Shown one piece after another: positions 46,499-57,135 of a stretch of 64,000 nucleotides of DNA. This DNA is from Phlebiopsis flavidoalba (Eukaryota > Basidiomycota > Agaricomycetes > Polyporales > Phanerochaetaceae): assembly GCA_035772785.1 (NCBI GenBank), contig JAOCPU010000014.1, positions 1 through 64,000 on the forward strand, written 5' to 3'. The notes under the pieces were generated by a model. That model searched no databases. It had not been told where the DNA came from and was given only the letters and a program-made list of their open reading frames with translations. The position numbers were made by a program, and so were the translations under genes. Positions within the stretch are counted from its first letter, which is position 1; every line of letters starts with the position of its first letter.

Positions 46499-48367
46499 TG
46501 GCCGTCCACGAACTTCGTGCCCTACTATCCTTGCTGAACGACGCAGTTGACAAGATCGAGCAAGCATGTGTCTCAAATAACACCCCCTTCCCACAGCTGG
46601 ATGAAACAGCGACCTCGGGACCTACCTCAATACATGCTGAGGCTCAAGTACAAGTGGCCACAAAAGTTATCGTCGCTGCTCTGCTTCTCAGCTCATAGCG
46701 ACTGTCCAGCCGCCGCAGACAACAATCTTCAATGCTGGGACCAGTGTGCGTATTGCTTGACATTTGATCTTCGGTGTTATACTAACACTTGTGCCGCAGT
46801 ACTATCTTGCTGCAGCCCTAAGGGCCGCAATCGAGGCTCATGTAGTTGAGATTCTACGTGAAGCAGGACCCAAGGTACGCAACGAGGCGCAGTCGTAGCA
46901 TGTGAAACGTAAATTTGACATCGCTTCAGGGTGCGCATGTCAAAGAGATAGCTACAAAGAGTGGCGTCGACAGCAGAAAACTAGGTATATAAACTTTCAT
47001 GAAAGTACATCACTTAGTGTTGACCGTGTCTTACATAGCACGGATATTGCGCTATCTGGCGACGAACTACATCTTCAAAGAAGTAGAAGCCGACGTGTTC
47101 GCCAATAAACTCTCCGTCGTCTGTTCTAGACACAGGAAAGATTATTGACGACCTTGTGGCGAGGTATGTGTAGCCTTGTTGCCACCAATTTCCTCTACAT
47201 AAGCCGGCCATCTTTTGCAGACCAATTGAAAAATACGACGGCACAAACGGGCTAGCCGCGCTAGTCACTCACTGGTATGTGTACGTGGTGCATGTTTTTT
47301 GAAAATAATTCTGAAAAATCCCCCCCTGTCTCATAGTGCCGATGAGGACTGCAAGGGTTGCAGCGTACATGGTCGAGCATCTCACATCTCCCCGCATCGG
47401 CGTTTCGAGAATCACCCGGACAAGACTCCAATGATGTTGCTCGCATTTTTGGCTCTGACGTCGGTGTTTGGGAAATGGTTTGAACAGCCCTCAAACGCAT
47501 TACGTCACACCGCCGTTTCGGCGGCGGCAATGAAGGGTGTCAATAGCACACAACCCCCTAGCGCAATCTTCAAGGTATGTCACGGCCGTCGTTCACGTGT
47601 CGTATACATCCGACTTAGTGTGTTAGGTTTTGGATGGTCAGACCTGCCCGCGGAGAAGCGTCGTTTGTTGATGTCGGTGGTGGTATCGGCGTGTCTTCGA
47701 TCGCCATTGCGCAGGCATGTCCGCAGCTTCGGTGCATTGTTCAAGATAGGCCCCAGGTTGAAGACGATGGGAGAAGGGTACGTACTGTGTGTTTTATGAT
47801 CTTCAGAACTACGTCTGACCCTTTGCATTAGCATTGTAAAACTGTGGCTCCGGAACTACTAGATTCCGGACGCGTGAGCTATGAAGGTGACCCAGCGTAC
47901 GCTCAGTCTACATTTTTAATCTATTAATCTACAACACAGCAAACGATTTCTCAAGCCTCAAATCGTTCATGGCGCAACCGTTTACCTTCTTAAACAGATC
48001 CTGCACGACTGGCCCGACTCATATGTCCTGCAAATTCTCCAAAACATTCGTAGTGCTGCATCCGCTTCCAGTTCATTGGTCCTCGCGAGACAATCATTCA
48101 ACACGCATGTGTTGTCGAGGATTCACACTTTCCAGGAGCTAATTTTCCGCTTCACCACCGCCCCTCCTCGCCAACCTTGGACCAGCGAATCTCGCACCCT
48201 TACATCACAGATCTGTCGATGTATGTGCATTTCAACGCACACAGGAGAGGAGTTTCGCACATCTGAAGAAATCTGTTGGAGCAAGCAGGATGGACAGTCG
48301 AAGATGTGTGCATCTGAATGCTGCGGATGGTGGTCATCTTTCGCAAATCATCGCCGTACCCGTGTGA
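46499..48367 (+). CDS. SAM-dependent O-methyltransferase
   Basis: Fungal O-methyltransferase of the plant COMT-like class, methylating a phenolic hydroxyl. The start MAVHELRALLSLLNDAVDKI (46499) is the typical helical dimerisation region. Mid-gene blocks read DVGVWEMV and RITSHRRFGG. The SAM motif is SFVDVGGGIGVSSIAIAQ (about 47660-47715), followed by CPQLRCIVQDRPQV. The blocks LLKQILHDWPDSYVLQIL (about 47990-48045) carry the HDWPD signature with the catalytic-His neighbourhood, then SLVLADN-like text in broken frames. Near the end come LLEQAGWTVEDV and LSQIIAVPV, stop at 48365. Numerous one-base breaks and introns occur (near 46745-46800, 46875-46930 and 47575-47630). The gene heads a plus-strand run with the DABB and UbiA genes. 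Confidence 0.85.
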
Positions 48368-49238
48368 CCTATCTATGGCGCAACGAGCTTCATTAATGTG
48401 AGAAATACAACTCAGATAGCTTTCCATCGAACCCAATTCCGTGCTCCAGGTCATCTTTAGTGTTTACTCCTCACCCTTCGAGTATCACATGAGCTACTTC
48501 TGCTGAGTCTCGGGCAAGCGAGCCACGAAGTATCGATGATGTGGGTCTCATCGCAAAGCATCCGAGTAGATGTATCAAAGCCGTGAAACCATCAGTCACA
48601 TGAATCATCAAGACGCGGGAGAAAGGGTGGACAAGAGTCCGCTAAGCGTAGGGAACATATGTCCTTGAAGAGCACACAAATCATTTGCACAGTCAGGCAC
48701 AGCAGCCAAACATACGTGATGAGCTCACGGATGGTCAAATCTCTGCGCTCTACGAATCTCAACTTCCGGGAGCCCATCGGTGACATTCCATGTATGTTTG
48801 TCGGAACGTACATTTTGCCGAGTCGCTGGTCAGAATTCAAAAGGAGCGTCGTTATCAACAGCTAGACTCAGCTCGCATCCATCATGATCATGATGTCCGA
48901 ACATGAGCGGACACCTCTTCTCTGTTAGATTCATGAAGTGTATCCATGAGGACACTCAGCTTGTGAAATGGTGACAGAAGGGTGTACCTGGAGAAATTGG
49001 ATGTCCCATCCCACATGTATCATGTCCGTGCAAGGACTCGGGGACTTTGAGTGTTCCTGATGGTAGCACCGGTACGCCCGCCGATGAACGATTACCCGCA
49101 AACGCTAGAAGTCACTGCTAGAAGTAATGCCGACACCGACACACGAGGAGACTAGGGGGTATTAGTACCGCCAGCAATTGCCAGTGGGATTCGTGCTGCA
49201 TCGTACAATTACACTCATCCCCAGCTCATTCTCTCGCC
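48368..49238. other. Intergenic, unassigned
   Basis: A minus-strand frame at 48592-48858 (88 codons, QRLGKMYVPTNIHGMSPMG near its start) reads smoothly but matches no family I recognise. A short imperfect direct repeat of ACTGCTAGAAGT lies near 49110. Confidence 0.4.
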
Positions 49239-49730
49239 ATGGCTCCCCGTCACTCGTTTTGCCGCTTTCAAATACAAGCCTGGAACCACTGACGAGCAAA
49301 AGCGTGCTTCTCTCGACGGGCTAATAAAGCTATATGAGGAGAATGCGCACATGATCAATCAAGGCCCCATCGGTTTGTTAGAGCGTGCTTTTACATCGAA
49401 CTTTCGCCGAATTAAATATGACTCAGGGGGCAAAAATAACAACCCCGAAGGTTTTCGACAAGGGATTTGATGTTGTGTTTACCGTCGAATTCAAAGTGGT
49501 GTGTCTATCTCCTTATGAGAAGAGTCCAAAGTCCATTAAAAATGCGTATGTCAGTCGGAGGCACACCCGCGACGAGTTTATCCCAGATGCCAAGCACGTA
49601 GCCTACAAGGTGAGTTCGTACGCTTTTTGTGTCCGCACGTGTGGAGCTCATCGGTTATTAGATGTCAATTTTGGATATCGTAGAGGATGTCATTGTCTAC
49701 GACTTTGTAAAGGGAGAATACGGATACTAG
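49239..49730 (+). CDS. DABB (dimeric alpha+beta barrel) domain protein
   Basis: Small stress-responsive A/B-barrel protein. Some relatives are polyketide cyclases or decarboxylases, others have no known role. The ATG at 49239 is followed, in a shifted frame, by VTRFAAFKYKPGTTDEQKRA and LDGLIKLYEENA. The hallmark strand-helix block is EGF/FDKGFDVVFTVEFK (about 49450-49497). A probable intron (49498-49556) leads to HTRDEFIPDAKHVAYK. The intron 49610-49661 precedes the last exon MSILDIVEDVIVYDFVKGEY, stop at 49728. The length of about 110 residues after splicing fits the family. It lies between the O-methyltransferase and UbiA genes in the same direction, which suggests a metabolic role by context only. 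Confidence 0.82.
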
Positions 49731-51115
49731 TGATTGTGCCGAACGTCACGAAGCGCAAATATGGATAATATGTTCAATTAGCATCAACGAGATACTTAGT
49801 TCTGCTTATGATACAGTGACCTTGATTTAGCCAACAGGATAATGTCTTTCCCTGCAGTTATTGGTACACTACATAAGCACCCTTTAGGCTTTAACTTTGG
49901 CATGCGCGGATAATGCGCATGACATAGATGTGCCGGGCGCTAAGCTTTCCCAATTAATACTTAGTGTGGAATATATTTGCCCGATAAACGCCTATAAGTG
50001 GCAGATGAAATTATGGGGCTAGTCTCTTCCTTCGATCCTCCATAAGCTTACCTCCATGTGCATCGGATGCCTGTTGCTTGGTGCCACTCTCCTTGATTTC
50101 TGAACACAAGATTCGATCGCGTCAAGGGACTCCATGACGGGGATTTATACCAGCAGGTTCTCATCCATCTTCAAACGCCGGGAAAATGACAAAACTTCAA
50201 CACTACACGCTCCGACGGGGAGTATCCAGCGGGGAACAAGAGTCTAGTGACATAGAAATACTAGGATTTCATCGTGGATTCCAGCCTTTTCAATTTGCAA
50301 GAACAACCTGTAGCATCCGCATGAGCTTGCGGCTTTCCCATCTCTACAGGCTCGCTTGTCACGGAACGCGATTCATTTTTATCACCTCCACCAAACCTTT
50401 TGAAGCGTCACAGTAGAGAGTTCACTCATCAATTGCCCGACATGATCGATATCACACAGCGTTGATCAGGTTATCCCAATGTCATCCGGAGACTCGGGTA
50501 AGCACTACGTGGGGGTTCAAGGTTTGGGCCAACCCCAGTGCATCTCGCACGTCATCATTTTGCCTCCAGCTTACCTGCTGTTAGTCCGGCGTTGTTGGTC
50601 GCTGTACGCGATTGATTCCATGGTCTGTAAGGAGCACTGTTTGAGATATTCAGATCATGATGCTAGCTCTTTCCGCGGACTCCGTACGCAGCTCGAAGGT
50701 CTGCCCTTCACCGCCGCAGTGGGCGCATCATGTTCGAGTCACTTCCAATCAAAACTCTTGCCAAGTAATGATGATGCTGGTTTGCAACCGCCTAGGATCG
50801 ATCGCCGGACGGATGTTGTTGCGAAGCCAATAGTCCGAGAGTGCCTGAATGGCTGAGTCGCCACCAGTAACATTAGACCAGACTCCCACAGCCGCAACGG
50901 AGCGGCTCTTGTCTGGCTCGCTGTTCAGTTCTGACGTGCTAGTGAGTGGCTACGACGGCGGTTAGAGTTGATGTATGGTGCCTCTGCATGAGACTTCTGA
51001 CTTGATATTAGGTCATCTGATACCATCGGATTGCGAGTGTTTATAACCCCAGCGTGTTGAAAGCTTTCTATCCACCCCAGATGGAACAACCCGTACCCCT
51101 CTCTCTTCGCACACA
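49731..51115. other. Gap with unassigned frames
   Basis: About 1.4 kb. The frame at 50479-50856 (plus, 125 codons) starts MSSGDSGKHYVGVQGLGQ and is not recognised. Antisense frames are no better. The last 100 bases are the promoter of the UbiA gene. Confidence 0.4.
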
Positions 51116-52460
51116 ATGTCGACAGAAACATCTCCCCTCAAACCATGCTCGAGCACTCTACCACTCAACTATATCCCGGTACCAGAATACTGCCGGCATA
51201 TGTATCAGCTCACGCGGCTACACAAATTACCCACTCGGCAATATCTTGATCATATGGCCTTGCTCCCCCCCGGTTGCTGTACGTCTTCCGTTAGAACATC
51301 CTTTGCGAGCCAGACCTGACCCCAAAAATACAGTATGGGCGCTAGTAATGGCCTGAGTTTCACGGCCATACTGTGGTTCCGACGCAAGATCTCCTCAATC
51401 CAATTTCGCTTTATCTCTCTTGGAAGTACCTTGCTACATAGCGCCGCATGTGTTCTGAATGACATAATGCGACATCGACTTCGATGCACCAAGTTGGTGA
51501 TGAGTGTTCCATCGTACGCAGGATATTTTAGACATGTCACTCACTAGCGTTATCAGAGCGTACCAAAAACCGGCCGTCCCCCCTACCCCCCCCGCTTGTG
51601 ACGGGGGCTACTTTCTGTCTCGTCTGCGTGGGCTCTCTTGTCCTATCCTTGTTATCTACATCCCTTTACATGCTCACGCTGACGAACAACACGGCCGTAA
51701 GTCATCATACTAGTCTCGCGTGACACTCAGCCCTAACAAGATATTTCGCTAGGCCGTTAGGGGCATTCATCGGCATCTTTGGAGTCTTCCCACTTCCATG
51801 CCTCTTTATCCTCTCATGAAGCGCTGGACATGGTGTGTTGCGGCCCCAGGAGCCTGCACTGGTTAGGTAATTATGTCACTGAGCTCCGTCTCGGCCTCTG
51901 CTTACGAGACCATTTACATCAGGCATCGCAAATGAATTGGGGGTTTCCCGACTTCGCCTGGCTCTCCGTTAAACCCAAATCTTGACCCAAAACCGAAAAT
52001 GCAATTAATGTATGTGATGATGCTTGGGACTCCTCCTATTGGTGAGAGCCATTTCGCTTTCATCCTACTCAAGGGCTCGGATATAAACTCGCCTAAAACA
52101 GCTGGAAAATCGTTTACGGATACCGAGGGTACGCTGTCAGGACGGAGGAAAGACGAGATGCCAAAATGGATTCAATGGAGAGTCAAGTCGACCTCATTTG
52201 CTCTTCGAGAGACAAGGTTGATCTCGCCCCCTAGTCTCATGGGCATTTGTGCTGCGGTCTTTGTCGGATGCATGGTCTACAGCTCCGGTATCCTCTCCGA
52301 ACAGGCATGCATCCCGGTACTTTGTGAGGTCGTTGCGTGTGGGCGGTGGCGCCGCGGCACACCTAGTATGGCAATTCTGCACATGCGGACCCTGAGAACC
52401 CAGGAGGACTTGTACGGCAACGCAAAATTTAATGGGTATGGTATTTGTTTCTCCGTGTGA
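51116..52460 (+). CDS. UbiA-family prenyltransferase
   Basis: Integral-membrane aromatic prenyltransferase, transferring an isoprenoid diphosphate to a phenolic acceptor (COQ2-like fold). The start MSTETSPLKPCSST at 51116 is followed by CRHMYQLTRLHK, then PLGNILIIWPCSPP one frame over. The first Asp-rich site follows GSTLLHSAACVLNDI and reads CDIDFDA after one indel (about 51435-51490). Later blocks are PLGAFIGIFGVFPLP, LYPLMKRWTWC, MNWGFPDFAWLSV, a second Asp site region near 52130-52160 (YACQD followed by KDEM), then WRVKSTSFALRE. Membrane-like FVGCMVYSSGILSEQA is followed by the end at 52460. Both diphosphate-binding Asp clusters are recoverable. It could be the ubiquinone enzyme, but the cluster context favours a secondary-metabolism paralogue. 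An intron lies near 51698-51745. Confidence 0.85.
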
Positions 52461-53639
52461 TGTACAAGGGTTAAAGTCATTAATTTGGCTGTAGGTCGCA
52501 CCAGGGATCTTGGAGCCCCTAGTTTGGATAGGTCTCCTCCTGAGCTACACGATGCAGCACATCGAGAGCTAGAATTAAATCATCCCCACTACAAACCAAA
52601 TTTTGACATTACGTTTTCTTTGTTTTTTCATCTCCCTGTATTATTTACAAGCATAGATTATTTGCTCCCATTCCCGATAATCTCTCTACAAAACACGATA
52701 CATCGATTACGGTTCGCCGATGCGTTTTGCCACTGAAGAGCCATCGGAAGATAGGGATGATCCACAGTGTGGTAGACCCTTTTTGGTAATAATAGAAGAT
52801 CATTCCCAAGGAGTGGGTAACCACGGTGACCGGTCTGTCTTGTCGTGTCTTAATTAGATTGTCGTAGCGGATGTGCGATTTTGCTGAATGGGCTCCTTTC
52901 TAGTGCAGAATAGTCCCATGGCAATCGGCCCAAGGGCTCCGCATTGATACTGAATAACGATGAGATCATAGTAAAGGCGGTGCCCGTAACGAGGAGGAGC
53001 CGCAGCAAAGTTCTACTTCGGCCGTACAACAAGGCTTGGTGACTAATCAAGCGAGGTCATCGAACGACCAATCTGGATAAACACCCTCAACAGTTGTGAT
53101 TTAGAAGAAGCGGGCTTTGTAGTACATCAGCCTGACTTCAGGCCATTAGTACTAGTTTGATAGTTGAAGCGTACCCTATGAACACACTGGGGACCGGGCA
53201 GCATGGCTTGCAGCATGGCTCTTACGACTCCTAGGTAGTAGATTGAGGCGATACATCACACACCTTCAAGTTTCATTCTTGAAGTCGAAGAGATGGGAGA
53301 TTTCGAAGTTCATACAGTAGTATACATTATGATGGATCAATGTCGGTCAGTCCATTACTCCGAAGTGTTCAGCATGGCTACTAACTTCCCCTATTATTGC
53401 CTTGATTGATTTACCACTGACTGGGCAACGTAACATGTATTATCGTTTGATGCATTTTCGAAAAAACCTCTTGATGTGGTCAACGCGATCGACAGTTACT
53501 GCGAAAGTGAAGATCATCACAAGTGGTATGTCTTCGGATGCATCTTCCGCAGTTCACTGTGTCGTAATTAAACAAGCCAGGTCCTTATTGACCGTAACAC
53601 GACTTGAGACATGCGTCCACGCATATATGCCGTGTTTTT
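52461..53639. other. Convergent intergenic region
   Basis: AT-rich DNA between the convergent UbiA and aldehyde dehydrogenase genes. No gene recognised. The frame at 53402-53665 overlaps the degraded 3' end of the aldehyde dehydrogenase gene. Confidence 0.4.
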
Positions 53640-55801
53640 TGAATGCTCGACGCCACAGCTCCTGACTCCTGCTTTCTGAGTTAGCTACTGCGCAGAATGA
53701 CCAGTCGCTGTACGACTCCAACGAACCTGTTTCATAGACCACCGAATGCCTATGAATTAATGATCGGTTAAGCGAGATGGTCTATGGTGTCGGCGGTACG
53801 AACGAAGATCCTCACGACAGATATCCCCATTGGAAGGCTTGCGACACCACGTTGATACCAATACTTACGATATTCAGTCTCTGAGTTGCCCAGTAAGCAT
53901 ATAGTAATCACAATGCGCGTACCTGTGTAACCGGCGTCTATGCGAGCGGCGATAGCCTCAGCTCCGTGAGCAACATCGTTGCTCCATATAGTGGCAGCAA
54001 GTCCGTGCACACCATGATCTGGACAATGGTAAGGTTCAGTAGGGATTAATCGAGCACACAGACCCACTAAGTTTGGATATTACGTCCTCTTCGTCGCTCC
54101 AGCTCATGAGGGAAGTAATGGGCCCAATTGTTGTTGATTCTGACATGAGGGCATTAGCGCGACGCGACGTTGAACAGGAAGGAGGTAAGCGACGCTTACG
54201 CTGCTTCTTCTGAACAAGTTCGCTCCTCGCGTCGTGAGGCGGATTATCCACAATCGAGATAGGGAGAAAGTGGCCCTTCCTCTCGAGACCCTTTCACATT
54301 CCCGGCTCACCTAACCACAATGCGAATTTATACCCTTTCTCTTTGCAATCATCTATGAGAGGACCCATAACATGAGCGAAATATTGTTAGTATTGTTGTG
54401 GACCGTCGAAGTAAAGTATGAGAGTGATGCACATGATAGAGCTGTGGACTGTGTCTTGTTCTGGATAGGACCAACTCCGACGCTGGGATCCGACGGGTCT
54501 CCAATCTTGACGGCCTGCGCATACGCAACCAACTCAATCGCGCACCAAGCATTGTAGATCTTCTCGTGAACGTACACACGTTTAAAAGAAATCGCTACGC
54601 AAATCTGGCCTGCATTGTGGACACGGAGCCCCAGAAGAGGCGTCCCCTACATGTACACCCAGAAGTGGTTAGGGCCACTGGGTAAAATTTGCACTGGCGA
54701 AAGAACACTCACGGCGCAAGAGCCTTTGGATCGACGTCCGGATATACGAGAGCAGGATCGTTCCCCGCCAAGTTCGAGTGTCAGACTCTTCATGGTTACT
54801 TACAGCGGCGTGGCGCGCATGACGGACTTTCCAGCCGGAATACTCGCCCGTTAGAGAGATGCGCGCAATGCCAGGGTGCTCGGCAATGAGAGGACCACTG
54901 TCGGGTTTGAGTACCACAATACTACGAAAGAAGGGAAAGGGTTTACAGTTTTCGCGCCGTCATCTGCAAGCACGGACAGCCAGGACGCCCGGAGGCAAGT
55001 ACTGCTGTGCCAGCTCCACGAATTTCATGGCCGAGAGAGGTGCGAATGGAGACGGCTTCACAATGAGGCAGTTTCCTGTGAATAGGGCGGGAGCAAGTTT
55101 CCATAGGAAGAGTGACATTGGGAAAACTGTTATATGAGTGAGCTATTCGCCCTCAAAGACAACGATTCACTGTTTACGCACTTCCAAGGGGTGATTGCAG
55201 CACACTTGAAAAAGAAAAGAGCTTTAAGGACAGTAATATGACTTATTCGCCAGTGAGAGAAATTAGCATATACCACACCAAGCGGAACATATGTCATTTT
55301 TGCCTTCTTGTTTGGGTTGTCCCTAACAGAACCTCTTCAGGTAAGGTCTGTGCGGCCACATTGTAGAAGAAGAGGTCCACAGAGCTACCAACTTCGATCG
55401 TCCTGGACTCGATCTAGTCACTATAGCTGTCTCATAGAAGGACACTATCGCTCACGCTAGCTCTTGAGATTTTCCTACTTCCTGAACGACAAGGGATACA
55501 AATGCTGGAAGATTATCCTTCAGCATATCGCCGAGCTGCTTCAGCACCTTGCATCGGTCATCTATGCTAGTGGCTGCCCAACTTGGAACACGCTTTGGTC
55601 GCTGCAGCGACTGCTGTGTCGAGATCCGCGGCAGTGGCGATCGAGATACTAGCTATAGACTCTTGGGTTGCGGGATTTAAGATGGAGCGTGTCTTTGCTG
55701 AACTGACTTTCTCCCCCATTGATGACGTTGTAGCTGCGAAGGTGTCAATAAAATATTATGGCTTTATGCAGTAATACTAACAATTCACTGAAAGACGACA
55801 T
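53640..55801 (-). CDS. Aldehyde dehydrogenase (ALDH superfamily)
   Basis: NAD(P)-dependent oxidation of an aldehyde to the acid. The start MSSFSEL at 55801 is followed by an intron, then SSAKTRSILNPATQESIASI, DLDTAVAAATK, PSWAATSIDDRCKVLKQLG and GDMLKDNLPAFVSLVVQEVG. Next come IVKPSPFAPLSA-like text in broken frames, PLIAEHPGIARISLTG, LAGNDPALVYPDVDPKALAP and the catalytic Cys in NAGQICVA (codon at 54599-54601). Then KRVYVHEKIYNAW, AQAVKIGDPSDPSVGVGPIQ, PISIVDNPPHDARSEL, GPITSLMSWSDEEDVI and VHGLAATIWSNDVAHGAEAI. The final AFGG element lies near 53745. The 3' end is badly broken, so the end coordinate is an estimate from usual family length. It diverges from the first P450 gene. Confidence 0.85.
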
Positions 55802-57135
55802 GATCGCTGTGCCGCTGGGAACGACCTAGTGAATGCTGCCTTTGTCTACGTCCCAATAGATAAACGAGACTTCAAGGCAGTGATCCTTGAGAACGTCGGC
55901 TCTCACCTAATCGATGGCTCACGTACACAGCGGGTTGACCGGAATCCTTAGATCCGTCACGTCCTAAGATGGATGTCAGGAGATGCGCGACTTCCCGTCA
56001 ACGCCTCGCATCACGCGAGCTGGGCCGAGCCGCATGGGTGTACCAAATTCTGCCGTTACGAAGTTGAGTCCTGGCTCGTGGACATCTTCGACATCCGTCG
56101 GACATATGCTCGCCCTTCGGAAATGGACATATCATAGCTTTGAAGATGTCACAGCGCTATCAGGATCAGATGAACCTTCAGGAGCAGCGTTCACTGCATG
56201 CGGGCGCATTCTGCCCAGCCCGGCGTGTATTGAAGCGGAGGAAAGCGTTTACACGCGGTTTCTAGCAGTATCATGCAATCACTGTTCGCTCTATTAGCAA
56301 TGGTCTTTGTAGCTGCTCAGATGGAGTACTCACCGTCCGTCCACAAATATCTTGTAAAGATCAGTAGAGTTATGCTGTGGAGCAATTAGTGATCAAACGA
56401 GTTATCACCCGCTATCCGAGCGTAAGTACATATGGATTGTGGCCAAAAGAGGTTCAACATTGACGAACGACAACCTCGACGCTTGTGGGCTCAGCGAAAG
56501 CCAGGTGAAAGACGAGCGCTTACGATGATCGGGGCTTGAAAATCAAGTCGCCGCTGATGGCATTGACCGCTGCATTCGCACCCAATCCGAAATCTCCTTC
56601 AACATTCTCTCCACGCGCACTATCCAACGTGAGCTTTCGAAGCCAAAATTGATGAATCAAACCCGCGAGCAGCACCGGTACTTACCCATTGCTTATGCCT
56701 ACGCATTTATAATCGCGTTGATATGACACAGCTCCAAAACGTCAGAGAGTTGGCCGAGAACAGCGCCCGTCAATTTGCCTCCTCCGAGTCGTTTGATGCT
56801 CGACATCCACATGCATCAAAAAGACCTGTCGTCGTGGCCGAGCTCGCCTTTGTGCAGGAGAGCACCGGACTCAAAGATGCTTTGGGTACAGCGGCCCACG
56901 GGCATGAGATCATCGTGTCAATGAATCCGCGCGTTTCGTACGGAACAAGTACGGCGGCCCTCAAACTTCATCGTGTTATTTCCGGCAAACCAAGGGCAGC
57001 TTCGGATAGAATCCCTGGCCGTGTAGCGCTGTAAGATACTGGTCACCCAGACTCCTTGGAGCGCTCTGTACAAAGGACACAAGGCCAGTGGCCGGCTGAC
57101 CCCCGAGCTCGTATCAACCTTTCTTACTCTCTGCG
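55802..57135. other. Divergent region with unassigned frames
   Basis: Lies between the diverging aldehyde dehydrogenase and P450 genes. The frame at 56723-57034 (plus, 103 codons, MTQLQNVRELAENSARQF) ends 100 bp before the P450 start and is open but not family-like. The frame at 55983-56297 is likewise unassigned. Confidence 0.4.
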
